From assembly GCA_902491475.1 (NCBI GenBank), contig CABUHY010000015.1:1-63558 (forward strand): a DNA stretch of 63,558 nucleotides, given 5' to 3'. Below, piece after piece: positions 34,215 through 42,909 of this stretch. How positions within the stretch are numbered: the first letter of the stretch is position 1; the number at the start of each line of letters is the position of its first letter. The DNA is from an uncultured Eubacteriales bacterium (lineage in GTDB: Bacteria; Bacillota; Clostridia; Oscillospirales; Acutalibacteraceae). Made by a program: the position numbers and the translations under genes. Under the pieces are notes generated by a model. It was not told the DNA's origin, did not search any database, and saw only the letters and a list, made by a program, of their open reading frames with translations.

Positions 34215-36884
34215 ATGAAAAAAGTGAAAAAGTTGGTTTCGGCGGCTCTTGTTGCGGCGGTCTGCGTTTCGTGTACCGCCTGTGCAAAAACGCCCGATAT
34301 AAGCGATGTGGTCAAGGATAATGAGATAATCTCATATTCAACCTCCTACACACAGCTTTCCGATAAAAAGACAAATAAGACAAAGTCCTGGCGGCAGGGA
34401 ATGGTCGGCGGCAACGGTCTTGAGGGCTTTATCACAAGCGGAAGTCCGTACAGCGATACGATTATCTATCAGAATATGCATTTCATTATGCCCAACGAAA
34501 ACGCCCGTACCTGTCCCGACACGGCGGACGAGCTTGAAACGGTAAAGCAGAGCATTGTAAAGGGCGAGGATATAGTCGACAACGCAAGCTATGACGATGT
34601 TTACCGCTTCCACCCGGGCGGTCAGTTGCGTATTTCCTCGCAGAAGCACCGCACAAAGGACTATGTACGCTATACCGATTACGAAACGGCTCAGGTCGGC
34701 GTAAGATACACCGATAAAAACGGCACTTGGGAGAGGACGACCTTTACCTCTCTTGCCGACAGCGTAACCGTCACGAAAATCGAAAAGTCGAGTGAAAACA
34801 CTCCCGTAACCGTTACGCTCGGCTATGACGATATTTCCACTCTTGCGAACTATTCAAAGAGCGACGAGGTAAACATAAGATACAAAAAGACGGCGGACGG
34901 GGACAAGGCGTATCTTGCCTTTGTCGCACATTATCCCGACTATGAAAACTCGGAGCTTAAAAACGGCGGCTATGCCACTCTTACCTATATAGTAACGGAC
35001 GGCGGCACGCTTGATTTTTCGGAAAAAGCCAAACCCTCAGATGAGCAGTATGCTTCGGACACTCAACCGCAGGTTACCGTAAGCGGGGCGGACGGCGTTT
35101 ATCTTATAACCGTTACGGGCAGGGATTACAATATGGGCGGATATTCCGATTTCGACGCCCAAACCGACTATGCGCTTGTGAATTCGCTTTATGAGAGAGC
35201 GGCGGAATTTGCAAAAAAATATACGGCTGACGGAAAATTCAGCTATGACTCGGCGCTCGACGCACACCTTGCAATTTATAAGCCTCAGTTTGACGCAGTA
35301 ACGCTTACTTTGAAGGACGGAAGCTCCGACAAGTCAAACGAATCGCTTTTGCGCTCGCAGCGCTTTAAGAAAAAGCTCAATTCCGCTTTGAGTCAGCGTT
35401 CGTATTATGCGGGCAGATACGCATATCTCTGTTGCAGCGGATACTCGACCTCACGCCTGTACGGTATGTGGACGGGCGAGTGGAACACGGGCTGGGGCAG
35501 TAAATATACAATGGACGCAAATGTGAATTTGCAGACCTCGTCCATGAATACGGGCAATATTTCCTCTTCGCCGATAGGATATACATATTTCATACTCCGT
35601 CAACTGCCCGACTGGGAGGAAAACGCCCTTGCGACCCACGGCTTTACCGATGCGATACAGGCACCCGTAAACACCGACGGTGACAAGGCGGTTATTACTG
35701 AGACCTGTTATCCGTATCCGTTCAGATATTGGAATGCAGGTTCAAGCTGGATGATTCAGCCGCTTTATGAAACCTTGCAGTGCTACGGCGATATACGGAT
35801 TCCGTTAAGCGACGAAATAGACCTTGAAAAGCTTAAATCCGTGCTTTCGCCGACTGCCGACGACCTTACGGACAGTGATATTCAAGCGCTTAAAACCCGA
35901 GGCTATTTACAGCTTGAAGAAGATGTGCTTTTGCCGCTTCTGACAAAGTCCGTAAACTATTGGGAACAGCTTATGACCCCCGAGTATTACACCGACTCAA
36001 ACGGGGATATTCATTACGAAGCGGGTAAGACGGAGCTTGCCGATGATGAATATTATTGTATTTTGCCGAGCTATTCTCCCGAAAACAACCCGTCAAACTA
36101 TCCGTCCCCGTCCGATGCAAACACGGCTATCGACATTGCCGCATGCAGGGATAACATAAATATGCTTTTGAGCGTTGTAAAGGATGTTGCACCCGAAACG
36201 GACACGGCAAAGTGGGAGTATATGCTCAAAAAGCTTCCGCCGTATCTCTACGACGAGACGGGAGCGCTCAAGGAATGGGCGTGCAATCAGTTCCAAGAGA
36301 ACAACGAGCACAGACATTTAAGCCACCTTTACTGCGTATGGCCGCTGTTTGAAACGCAGAACGACGAACAGCTCAAACAGGCTTGCATACAGGCGATTGA
36401 CAACAGAACCTCGGAAAACGAGGCAAGCCACGCACTTGTCCACCGCTCGCTTATTGCGGCAAGGCTCAAAGACAGAGCAAGCCTTACCTCGGCTCTTCTG
36501 AAGCTCCAAAATCATAAAATCAGATATGACTCTCTTATGTCAAACCACGACTACGACCAGGGAAGCTGTTATTGCACCGACTTTGCAATAGGCTATCTCG
36601 GAATTGTCAACGAGGCGCTTGTTTATTCAAACACAAATGAGATAGAGGCGCTTCCCGCACTGTTCGAGTCGGGCTTTGACGCAGGCGAGATAACGGGCAT
36701 AAAGGCGAGAACCCGTGCCACCGTTGACTCACTTAAATGGGATGTGAACGCAAAAACCGCACAGGTTACCGTAACTTCGGATATTGAACAGACAATTACG
36801 CTTTCCTGCGGACTTTCCGACAAAACCGAAACGCTTACCTTTGCGCCGGGCGAAACAAAAACGGTTGAGTTTACGCTCAACTGA
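34215..36884 (+). CDS. GH95-type glycoside hydrolase, lipoprotein
   Basis: This 889-aa exported protein has a basic start and a hydrophobic helix ending in cysteines (SCTACAK), consistent with a lipoprotein signal. The mature protein matches the GH95 alpha-L-fucosidase/galactosidase layout: an N-terminal beta-sandwich (WRQGMVGGNGLEGFITSG), an (alpha/alpha)6 catalytic barrel with WTGEWNTGWGSKYTMDANVN and ENNEHRHLSHLYCVWP, and a C-terminal beta domain. It should cleave terminal alpha-L-fucose or similar residues from host or plant glycans at the cell surface. It is a single-gene unit with its own terminator. Substrate specificity is not settled. Confidence 0.82.
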   Translation: MKKVKKLVSAALVAAVCVSCTACAKTPDISDVVKDNEIISYSTSYTQLSDKKTNKTKSWRQGMVGGNGLEGFITSGSPYSDTIIYQNMHFIMPNENARTCPDTADELETVKQSIVKGEDIVDNASYDDVYRFHPGGQLRISSQKHRTKDYVRYTDYETAQVGVRYTDKNGTWERTTFTSLADSVTVTKIEKSSENTPVTVTLGYDDISTLANYSKSDEVNIRYKKTADGDKAYLAFVAHYPDYENSELKNGGYATLTYIVTDGGTLDFSEKAKPSDEQYASDTQPQVTVSGADGVYLITVTGRDYNMGGYSDFDAQTDYALVNSLYERAAEFAKKYTADGKFSYDSALDAHLAIYKPQFDAVTLTLKDGSSDKSNESLLRSQRFKKKLNSALSQRSYYAGRYAYLCCSGYSTSRLYGMWTGEWNTGWGSKYTMDANVNLQTSSMNTGNISSSPIGYTYFILRQLPDWEENALATHGFTDAIQAPVNTDGDKAVITETCYPYPFRYWNAGSSWMIQPLYETLQCYGDIRIPLSDEIDLEKLKSVLSPTADDLTDSDIQALKTRGYLQLEEDVLLPLLTKSVNYWEQLMTPEYYTDSNGDIHYEAGKTELADDEYYCILPSYSPENNPSNYPSPSDANTAIDIAACRDNINMLLSVVKDVAPETDTAKWEYMLKKLPPYLYDETGALKEWACNQFQENNEHRHLSHLYCVWPLFETQNDEQLKQACIQAIDNRTSENEASHALVHRSLIAARLKDRASLTSALLKLQNHKIRYDSLMSNHDYDQGSCYCTDFAIGYLGIVNEALVYSNTNEIEALPALFESGFDAGEITGIKARTRATVDSLKWDVNAKTAQVTVTSDIEQTITLSCGLSDKTETLTFAPGETKTVEFTLN

Positions 36885-36900
36885 AAACGGCAATATATCA

Positions 36901-36935
36901 ACGGACTGTAAACATCGGTTTTACAGTCCGTTTTT
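36901..36935 (+). terminator. Terminator of the GH95 gene
   Basis: Arms ACGGACTGTAAA and TTTACAGTCCGT form a 12-bp stem with a seven-base loop, followed by TTTTT. Confidence 0.92.
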
Positions 36936-36947
36936 ATGTTACGGCTC

Positions 36948-36976
36948 TTGACAAAACAGGGGATATAATGTATCAT
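36948..36976 (+). promoter_or_regulatory. queT promoter
   Basis: TTGACA (36948-36953) is followed after 17 bp by TATCAT (36971-36976). A TATAAT at 36964-36969 is too close to this -35. The spacer includes GGGGATATAATG, resembling the promoters at 19050 and 48480. Confidence 0.6.
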
Positions 36977-36979
36977 TTC

Positions 36980-37050
36980 AATGCTCCGAACGGGGCGGTC
37001 AGTTCGTAACCATCCTGACCGACACTTTGTGTCAATCAAAACTAAGGAGA
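36980..37050 (+). promoter_or_regulatory. Probable preQ1-III riboswitch upstream of queT
   Basis: About 70 nt between promoter and start hold CTCCGAACGGGG, a hairpin CGGTCAG/CCTGACCG (36996-37021) with loop TTCGTAACCAT, a short hairpin ACACTTTGTGT and the tail AAACTAAGGAG that includes the Shine-Dalgarno. The class III preQ1 riboswitches, known mainly from Ruminococcaceae queT genes, share this arrangement. The class is recalled, not tested; a covariance search would decide. Confidence 0.6.
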
Positions 37051-37057
37051 ATTGAAT

Positions 37058-37570
37058 ATGAAAAACAAAAAGGTTTACTCACTCGTTTCGGGTGCGGTAA
37101 TTGCCGCGCTCTATGCCGCTTTGACCTATGTCGCGTCGTCTGTCGGGCTCGCTTACGGAGCCGTACAGTTCCGGTTTTCCGAGGCGCTGACGGTGCTTGC
37201 CGCACTGACTCCCGCCGCAATTCCCGGGCTTACGATAGGTTGCTTTTTGGCAAACCTCGGAAGTCCTTACGGCATTGTCGATATTGTCTGCGGAACGCTT
37301 GCGACGCTTGTTGCCGCTTTCCTGTCCTACAAGACAAGGAATGTCAAAATCAAGGGCATATCCGTACTTGCACCGCTGTTCCCCGTCATCACAAATGCAA
37401 TTATCGTCGGAGCCGAGGTCACAGCCTTTCTTCCCGAGGGCTTCACGCTTTACGGCTACCTGATACAGGCGCTTTGGATAGGTCTCGGAGAGCTTGTTGT
37501 GTGCTATGCGGCAGGTATTCCGCTTTTGATTGCGGTTGAAAAAACCTCGCTTAAAAAGTACATCAAATAA
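37058..37570 (+). CDS. queT: QueT family queuosine-precursor transporter
   Basis: This 170-aa membrane protein of the QueT (ECF S-component) family has about five or six helices. The N-terminal YSLVSGAVIAALYAALTYV, the FRFSEALTVLAAL segment and the LGSPYGIVDIVCG segment are typical. It binds a queuosine precursor such as preQ1 for an ECF transporter. The ATG at 37058 is eight bases after aaggag; a TTG at 37052 is less likely. Regulation by the upstream riboswitch fits the role. Confidence 0.92.
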   Translation: MKNKKVYSLVSGAVIAALYAALTYVASSVGLAYGAVQFRFSEALTVLAALTPAAIPGLTIGCFLANLGSPYGIVDIVCGTLATLVAAFLSYKTRNVKIKGISVLAPLFPVITNAIIVGAEVTAFLPEGFTLYGYLIQALWIGLGELVVCYAAGIPLLIAVEKTSLKKYIK

Positions 37571-37578
37571 TATTGAAC

Positions 37579-37625
37579 AACACCGTCCTTTGTGTTACAA
37601 TTTAACCGAAGGACGGTGTTTTTTT
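37579..37625 (+). terminator. queT terminator that abuts the response regulator start
   Basis: Arms AACACCGTCCTT (37579-37590) and AAGGACGGTGTT (37609-37620) form a 12-bp stem followed by a T-run that runs directly into the ATG of the response regulator at 37626. The only Shine-Dalgarno-like bases of the next gene (aagga) lie in the 3' arm. Confidence 0.85.
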
Positions 37626-38309
37626 ATGTCAAAAATCATTGTTGCGGACGACGAACAGCTTATCCGCAGTCTTGTTGCCGACTTTCTTGAAAAGGCGGGA
37701 CATACCGTGTTGCAGGCGCAGGACGGCGCCGAAGCGCTGCGGCTTTTCAATGAGAACAGGGATGTCGCACTGTGTATTCTTGACATTATGATGCCCGAGC
37801 TTGACGGCTGGGAGGTTTGCAGACGAATACGCAAAACCTCCGATGTGCCGATTATGCTGCTTACCGCAAGAAGTCAGGATTTTGACCAGATAACGGGCTT
37901 TGATTCGGGTGCGGACGACTATGTCACAAAGCCGTTTTCTCCCGTCGTGCTTGTAAAGAGGGTTGAGGCTTTGCTGCGCCGAAATTCGTCGGGTATGAAG
38001 TCCGACAAGGACGGTCTGTGGGGGCTTGTCATTGATCCCGATGCGCTTGAGGTACGCCTCGACGGCAAAAAGATAGAGCTCACCGTCAAGGAATTCAAAA
38101 TACTTGAAAAGCTTTCGCAGTCGGTCGGCAGGGTTTACAGCCGTGAGCAGCTGCTTGACGATGTGTGGGGCTTTAACTATTTCGGGGATATAAGAACGGT
38201 TGACTCACATGTCGCAAGGCTTCGCACCAAGCTCGGCGAATGGGGAGAGGAACACCTGAAAACCGTTTATGCGGTCGGATACAAGCTTCAGGAGAATTCC
38301 GATGAGTAA
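37626..38309 (+). CDS. OmpR-family response regulator
   Basis: This 227-aa protein has a receiver domain (IIVADDEQLIR; phosphoacceptor Asp in CILDIMMPELDGW; Thr in MLLTARS; Lys in YVTKPFSP). A winged-helix DNA-binding domain with LTVKEFKILEKLSQS and RTVDSHVARLRTKLG follows. It overlaps the histidine kinase gene by 8 bp. The start at 37626 lies directly after a terminator hairpin, with no free Shine-Dalgarno. Confidence 0.93.
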   Translation: MSKIIVADDEQLIRSLVADFLEKAGHTVLQAQDGAEALRLFNENRDVALCILDIMMPELDGWEVCRRIRKTSDVPIMLLTARSQDFDQITGFDSGADDYVTKPFSPVVLVKRVEALLRRNSSGMKSDKDGLWGLVIDPDALEVRLDGKKIELTVKEFKILEKLSQSVGRVYSREQLLDDVWGFNYFGDIRTVDSHVARLRTKLGEWGEEHLKTVYAVGYKLQENSDE

Positions 38310-39750
38310 GAAAAGCGAGAAAAAGTTTATAAGCATCCGTACCCGTCTGTTTTTGCAGGTCGGGGCGGTTGTGTTTGTTGCGGTGTTGCTTATTCTGTCG
38401 CTCAACAACTATCTTTTGCCGACCATTTACGCCCAAAACGAAAAGCGCACAATGGTTGAGGTCAAAACCGAAATTGACGGCTTTGACTTTGCCGCCGACG
38501 ACTGTACCGAGGATTTGAGCGCACTTGAAAAAAAGCACGGCTTCTCAATCGATGTCTATTCCGCAAGCGGCGAGCCCATCTATTTCGGCACTACCGATAT
38601 TTTCTCTTCGTCGGGTAAAATTACCGTCTCAAAGCGGCAGGATTACGACGACGGCTCATTTTTTGAAATACAGACAATCGAAAACGAAAATGTACAGTAT
38701 ATAGTTTACGGTTCACGCCTTACGAACGGCGAGGAAATTGAAATGTATTCCCGTAAGGACGATGTCGACCGCACGGCGAACATTGCCGTTACGATAACAA
38801 GTGTCACAAGCGTTGTGGCAATGCTTGCCGCACTCGGAATGATTTATTATTATTCGGGAAAATTCGCAAAGCCGCTTATTAAAATGAGCGAGGTCACGGG
38901 AAAGATGGCTGAAATGGACTTTTCCGAGAAATGCAAGGTTACGGGAAACGACGAGCTGAGCGTTCTGTCGTCGAGTATTAACCACCTGTCGGACTCTCTC
39001 AACGAAACTCTTGACGACCTGCACAGCAAGAACGAAAGGCTGTTAAAGGATATTGAAAAGGAAAAAACGCTTGAAAAAATCAGAAAAGATTTTATTTCAA
39101 ATGTATCGCATGAGCTGAAAACCCCGATTTCGATAATCAGGGGATATTCCGAGGGCGCTTCGCTTATGATTGAAAACGGCGAAACCGAGTCGGCAAAGAA
39201 ATATTGCGATGTCATAGTCGGCGAAACCGAAAAAATGAACACGCTTGTTTTACAGCTTTTGGAACTGTCGATGTATGAGTCGGGCAATGTTGCGCTCAAG
39301 GAGGAAACCTTTGACATTTCGGCTCTTACGGAGGATTATGCCCGTGCAAATTCCATCAAAATGCAGGAAAAGGGGATTGTATTTGACAACAAAATTCCCG
39401 AAAATACCCTTGTCCTCGGCGACAGCGTAAAGACCGAAATGATTATAAACAATTATATTTCAAATGCCGTCTCGCACGCCGAAAACGAAAAGCGCATTAC
39501 CGTCAGCGGCGAAGATTTGGGCGACAGATACCGTGTTTCCGTCTTTAATACGGGAAAACCGATAGCCGATGAGGATATAGATAAGATATGGATTGCCTTT
39601 TACCGCGCCGATAAGTCGAGAAGCCGAAGCGAGGGCAGATACGGCTTGGGTCTTTCAATCGTCGGCGCAATCCAGAAGCTTTACGGCCTCGACTTCGGCG
39701 TAATAAACCGCCCCGACGGCGTAGAGTTCTGGTTTGATATTAAAAAGTGA
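38302..39750 (+). CDS. Sensor histidine kinase
   Basis: This 482-aa membrane kinase starts at the ATG at 38302 with ggagaa before it. Two transmembrane helices (about 20-42 and about 165-187) enclose an extracellular sensor of about 120 residues. HAMP follows, then the H-box FISNVSHELKTPISII, N-box MIINNYISNAVSHA and G-box GRYGLGLSIV. It is the partner of the preceding regulator. The signal is unknown and no target gene is obviously linked. Confidence 0.93.
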   Translation: MSKKSEKKFISIRTRLFLQVGAVVFVAVLLILSLNNYLLPTIYAQNEKRTMVEVKTEIDGFDFAADDCTEDLSALEKKHGFSIDVYSASGEPIYFGTTDIFSSSGKITVSKRQDYDDGSFFEIQTIENENVQYIVYGSRLTNGEEIEMYSRKDDVDRTANIAVTITSVTSVVAMLAALGMIYYYSGKFAKPLIKMSEVTGKMAEMDFSEKCKVTGNDELSVLSSSINHLSDSLNETLDDLHSKNERLLKDIEKEKTLEKIRKDFISNVSHELKTPISIIRGYSEGASLMIENGETESAKKYCDVIVGETEKMNTLVLQLLELSMYESGNVALKEETFDISALTEDYARANSIKMQEKGIVFDNKIPENTLVLGDSVKTEMIINNYISNAVSHAENEKRITVSGEDLGDRYRVSVFNTGKPIADEDIDKIWIAFYRADKSRSRSEGRYGLGLSIVGAIQKLYGLDFGVINRPDGVEFWFDIKK

Positions 39751-40103
39751 TTTCATATAAATTATTCATAAAATTGACAGTGACGACACGGTATGTACAG
39801 CCCTTGCGGCTGTCCGTCATGGCTCCCTTGTGTAAAGGGAGCTGTCGTCATTTATGACGACTGAGGGATTGTTATAAAATCATATAAAAACAATTTTACA
39901 ATCCCTCCGTTTCGCTCCGCTCAACACCTCCCTTTACACAAGGGAGGCTTTATTTTGCGAGCAATTTCATTTGATGAAAGCCGTACATGTGCGATTGTAA
40001 TCAATAATTGATATGTCAGTCAAAGTCCTCTTAATGGTACTTTGATAGTAATATAATAAAAACATAAAATGAAAAGTCAAATCTAAGGAAAGAGGATTTT
40101 ATT
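39751..40103. other. Gene-free stretch with repeats and a promoter region
   Basis: It holds one dispersed-repeat block (39786-39955) with two 'ctccctt...aagggag' hairpins facing each other. A later inverted repeat TCAAAGT/ACTTTGA (40020-40045) lies just upstream of a TATAAT (40052-40057), which probably serves the gene at 40104. Confidence 0.55.
39786..39955. repeat. Dispersed intergenic repeat block, copy 4
   Basis: It contains 'cagcccttgcggctgtcc', a 'ctcccttgtgtaaagggagc' hairpin, 'gactgaggga', and the inverted 'acaatccctccg' with 'ctccctttacacaagggagg'. All words are shared with the blocks at 201, 42284 and 45116. Confidence 0.75.
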
Positions 40104-40535
40104 ATGAACCGTGATGAAAATTTATTACCGTCACAGACGCTGAAAATGTTCCTGGATTTCATAGAAGATGCAAAATCCGCTTACAATTACAGCCTTGAAG
40201 CTATGAAAAACGAGGAACATATAACCCAAGATTATTTGCATATGCTTGAGCTTGACGATCTGTCATATCATGAACGGGGAAAGGCGGCAACCGAGCTTGC
40301 TCAAAACCGTCGTAACCGCAGAAAATACAAGGATGCGGTTGAAGAATTTGAGCCGATTGTCAATTTCTTTGATGACCCGCAGAACAGGATGTTTGTAAAC
40401 AAGCTCAGCGGACTTTTAGGGCAGGTGCGAAAGGTTGAAAACTATCATCAAAGGCGATTTTATATACCGAAAGCGGTTAATAACGAAAGTGAAAAAATTC
40501 AGTACGATACCGAGCCGGCAGTAAAAATTTCATAG
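40104..40535 (+). CDS. Hypothetical helical protein, partner of the SWIM gene
   Basis: This 143-aa cytosolic protein is predicted mostly helical, with a basic middle (HERGKAATELAQNRRNRRKYKDA) and segments SQTLKMFLDFIEDAKSAYNY and FVNKLSGLLGQVRKVENYHQ. I do not recognise the family. It has a good Shine-Dalgarno (aaggaaagagg) and is followed 49 bp downstream by the SWIM-finger gene in the same direction, so the two may be one transcript. The composition suggests nucleic-acid or protein binding, but no function can be stated. Confidence 0.65.
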   Translation: MNRDENLLPSQTLKMFLDFIEDAKSAYNYSLEAMKNEEHITQDYLHMLELDDLSYHERGKAATELAQNRRNRRKYKDAVEEFEPIVNFFDDPQNRMFVNKLSGLLGQVRKVENYHQRRFYIPKAVNNESEKIQYDTEPAVKIS

Positions 40536-40584
40536 GATAAAATATATCATTGTTCGGCAATTTTCAAAAAAAGGAGAGATTAAG

Positions 40585-41400
40585 ATGAGTTTTACAATAG
40601 GATTTTCGGCAATTGGCGAAAACAATACGAAGTCGGAAAACACGAATTTGAATTTTGAGGAGACAAGCGGAAGCTCGCCGAAAAAGTCGGTGGTTGATGT
40701 TTATTTTCCCGAGAGAAATCTTACCTGTATATATTATAATGATAAATTTGATTTGAAATGCGGCGACATCGTTTTTGTTGACGGCAAGCTTGAGGGCAAG
40801 CAGGGGCGTGTGGTTGCCGTGAACCGCAATTTCAAAATCAAGCTTTCTGATTATAAGCAGGTAATCGGCGTTGCGGACACGGATGTTAAGGGGAAATTTT
40901 ACTGCGTAAATTCAGAACTTATAACAACCGACCGAAACGCCTTGCCGTATGAGAAAATAATCACATGGTTCAAGGCTGCGGAGCAGGAGGAATATATTTT
41001 CGGCAGCGACGGCTCAGGATTTTCTCTTGACGATTTAAGCGGAATGAACATATCAAATCAGGCAGCCGAAAAGGGAAACGATTATTATATCAACGGAGAT
41101 GTCGTTTATACGGAAATTTCGGACGGACGGGGCAGAGCGATTGTTATGGGCTCAAAGCCGTATGAGGTTGAGTTTGAAATAAATTCAAGGGAAATAAAAT
41201 CCATGGTTTGCTCCTGTTATTGTTCGGGCGCCTGCAAGCACGAGTTCGCCGTAATGCTTCAATTAAGAGAATTGCTTGACACTGTTGAAAATAAACTTTC
41301 GGACAGAAAAAGCGAAAAATATTTTGCGGCGGTCAATAAGGCTTTGTTTTTCAAATATGCCGTTGACAAAAAATCAAACGGTTGTTTTACTTTGGATTGA
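40585..41400 (+). CDS. SWIM zinc-finger domain protein
   Basis: This 271-aa protein has a C-terminal SWIM finger: CSCYCSGACKHEFAVML supplies the C-x-C...C-x-H ligands (about residues 212-224), preceded by the usual strand YEVEFEINSREIKSMVCSC. The N-terminal 100 residues form a beta-rich part with a KOW-like segment (CGDIVFVDGKLEGKQGRVV). SWIM proteins bind nucleic acids or partners such as Snf2 helicases or recombinases; no helicase is encoded nearby. It is read as a DNA/RNA-binding accessory protein, and the fusion with a KOW-like domain is noteworthy. Confidence 0.75.
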   Translation: MSFTIGFSAIGENNTKSENTNLNFEETSGSSPKKSVVDVYFPERNLTCIYYNDKFDLKCGDIVFVDGKLEGKQGRVVAVNRNFKIKLSDYKQVIGVADTDVKGKFYCVNSELITTDRNALPYEKIITWFKAAEQEEYIFGSDGSGFSLDDLSGMNISNQAAEKGNDYYINGDVVYTEISDGRGRAIVMGSKPYEVEFEINSREIKSMVCSCYCSGACKHEFAVMLQLRELLDTVENKLSDRKSEKYFAAVNKALFFKYAVDKKSNGCFTLD

Positions 41401-41494
41401 TAAAACAAAAACAAAAAATCCACCGTATTAAATCCCTTTTTTTGAGCAAAATATTACAGAAAAAAATCAACTTTAATATAAGGGAGAAATTACG

Positions 41495-42031
41495 GTGAAA
41501 GCAACAGGAATAGTAAGAAGAATAGACGACCTCGGCAGGGTTGTCATTCCCAAAGAAATAAGACGCACACTGCGTATGCGCGAGGGCGACCCGTTGGAGA
41601 TTTTCACGGCAACGGACGGAGAGGTTATATTCAAAAAATACTCTCCGATAGGCGAATTTTCGGAATTTGCAACGCAATATACGGAGGTCCTCAGCCGTGC
41701 TACGGGCATGACGGTTATGATAACCGACAGAGACCATGTGGTGTCGGTTTCGGGCTCGCAGAAAAGGGAACTTTCCGACGGCAGGGTGTCGGCGGAACTT
41801 GAAAGCCTTATGGACGAAAGAGGCAGTTTTACAGCAAAGTCGGGAAACGGTATAAAGCCCGTTATGAACAGCGAGCTTGAAGCCTCGATTGCTTATACGA
41901 TTATCGGCTCGGGCGATGTGTCGGGTTCGGTGGTAATGATGTTTGACGCACAGAAAACTCCGCCCGATTCAACCAAGGAAAAATTGGTTTCCGTTGCGGC
42001 GTCGTTCCTCGGAAAGCAGACGGAGGAATAA
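41495..42031 (+). CDS. spoVT: AbrB-family regulator with GAF-like domain (SpoVT)
   Basis: This 178-aa protein has an AbrB swapped-hairpin domain at the N-terminus (KATGIVRRIDDLGRVVIPKE, then IRRTLRMREGDPLEIFT). A degenerate GAF domain follows (FATQYTEVLSRATGMTVMI). The start is a GTG at 41495 with aagggag before it. SpoVT controls forespore genes under sigma-G in Bacillus and relatives. Its presence argues that this organism belongs to a spore-forming lineage. Confidence 0.88.
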   Translation: MKATGIVRRIDDLGRVVIPKEIRRTLRMREGDPLEIFTATDGEVIFKKYSPIGEFSEFATQYTEVLSRATGMTVMITDRDHVVSVSGSQKRELSDGRVSAELESLMDERGSFTAKSGNGIKPVMNSELEASIAYTIIGSGDVSGSVVMMFDAQKTPPDSTKEKLVSVAASFLGKQTEE

Positions 42032-42405
42032 CAGCGCCCTGCGGGCGAGGTAAGAGGTAATAGTGAAGAGTGAAGAGGTGCGGGTGCTTCGCACGGATTA
42101 TAAATTATATCCCACAGTGTAGGGCGGGGGCTTGCTCCCGCCGTCGTATTGTTGTTAGTTTATCATAATTTACGACTGATATGGAATTGAAAATGAAACA
42201 CCATACCCTGTATGGACAGCCCTTGCGGCTGTCCTATATATAATTTCTTGCGGACGGGGCTCGCAACTGTATGTGGGTTTGGGTTTTACAATCCCTCCGT
42301 CTCACATTCGTTCGGCACCTCCCTTTACACAAGGGAGGCTGAACGCACAACTTGAAAAATATATCATATAGCGTAGGGGCGAACTGTGTTCGCCCGCTTT
42401 TTATT
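42032..42405. repeat. Dispersed intergenic repeat block, copy 5
   Basis: Words in order are 'gcgggcgaggtaagaggtaa', 'agtgaagagtgaagaggtgc', 'cttcgcacggat', 'gggcgggggcttgctcccgc', 'cagcccttgcggctgtcc', 'acaatccctccg', 'ctccctttacacaagggagg' and 'aggggcgaactgtgttcgcc'. The same words, in partly different order, appear at 45070, 57640 and 63437. Confidence 0.8.
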
Positions 42406-42549
42406 ACTGCTGAATTTAACTGCCTACCGTCAGTTGTTTTCTATGACCTACATGTTGAATTGAATAGTTATTTATATGAATCATAACTGTTTTGTGTTGA
42501 TATTTGCAATAAAAATAAGAAGTGTATTCAATTAATCTGAATTCACTTC
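42032..42549. other. Gene-free stretch, mosaic repeat and XRE terminator
   Basis: It is mostly the dispersed repeat block 42032-42405, with the 'agtgaagagtgaagaggtgc' word, the GC-rich hairpin, a 'ttgcggctgtcc' word and the 'acaatccctccg' block. It ends with a hairpin at 42513-42555 that terminates the XRE gene on the minus strand. Confidence 0.65.
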
Positions 42550-42555
42550 TTATTT
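42513..42555 (-). terminator. Terminator of the XRE gene
   Basis: Arms of 18 bases with one mismatch (AAATAAGAAGTG... and ...CACTTCTTATTT) form a long stem, followed on the minus strand by TTTT. It overlaps the last codons of the XRE gene. Confidence 0.7.
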
Positions 42556-42798
42556 ATCAATTTCTTCCTCTATTTTTTGCACAATCGTGCTCATTTTAAT
42601 TTCGAGTGCACAACTTATCCTATATAATGTTTCAAGAGTGGGCTTCCTTTCTCCGCGTTCAATAGCGCTTAAATGGCTGCGCCCTATATCAGCAAGTCCG
42701 CTGAGCACATCTTGAGAAATACCGCTCTTTTTTCTGAAGTAGGCTATAGCTTTGCCTACGGCTTTTGGATCTAAAGTCGGAATATACACAGTCAACAT
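42550..42798 (-). CDS. XRE-family HTH regulator
   Basis: This small Cro/C1-type DNA-binding protein of about 82 aa has the helix-turn-helix in GKAIAYFRKKSGISQDVLSG, then LADIGRSHLSAIERGERKPT, then LETLYRISCAL. The start is taken as the ATG at 42798; the Shine-Dalgarno (gagg) is very close, so a different start is possible. It is divergent from the TM2 protein gene and AT-rich, as might be expected for acquired DNA. Confidence 0.85.
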   Translation of the reverse strand: MLTVYIPTLDPKAVGKAIAYFRKKSGISQDVLSGLADIGRSHLSAIERGERKPTLETLYRISCALEIKMSTIVQKIEEEIDK

Positions 42799-42909
42799 CA
42801 CCTCTGCCTATATTGTAGAGCGGATTTGAGAAAATTACGAACACATATGTTGACAAATGAATACTTATGTGTTAAAATGTTTTCAAAACTTTGAAAGAGA
42901 GGTATTATA

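Noticed and set aside
40585..41400. Snf2-family helicase
   Set aside because: Only the SWIM finger and a KOW-like part are present; no Walker or DEAH motifs occur.
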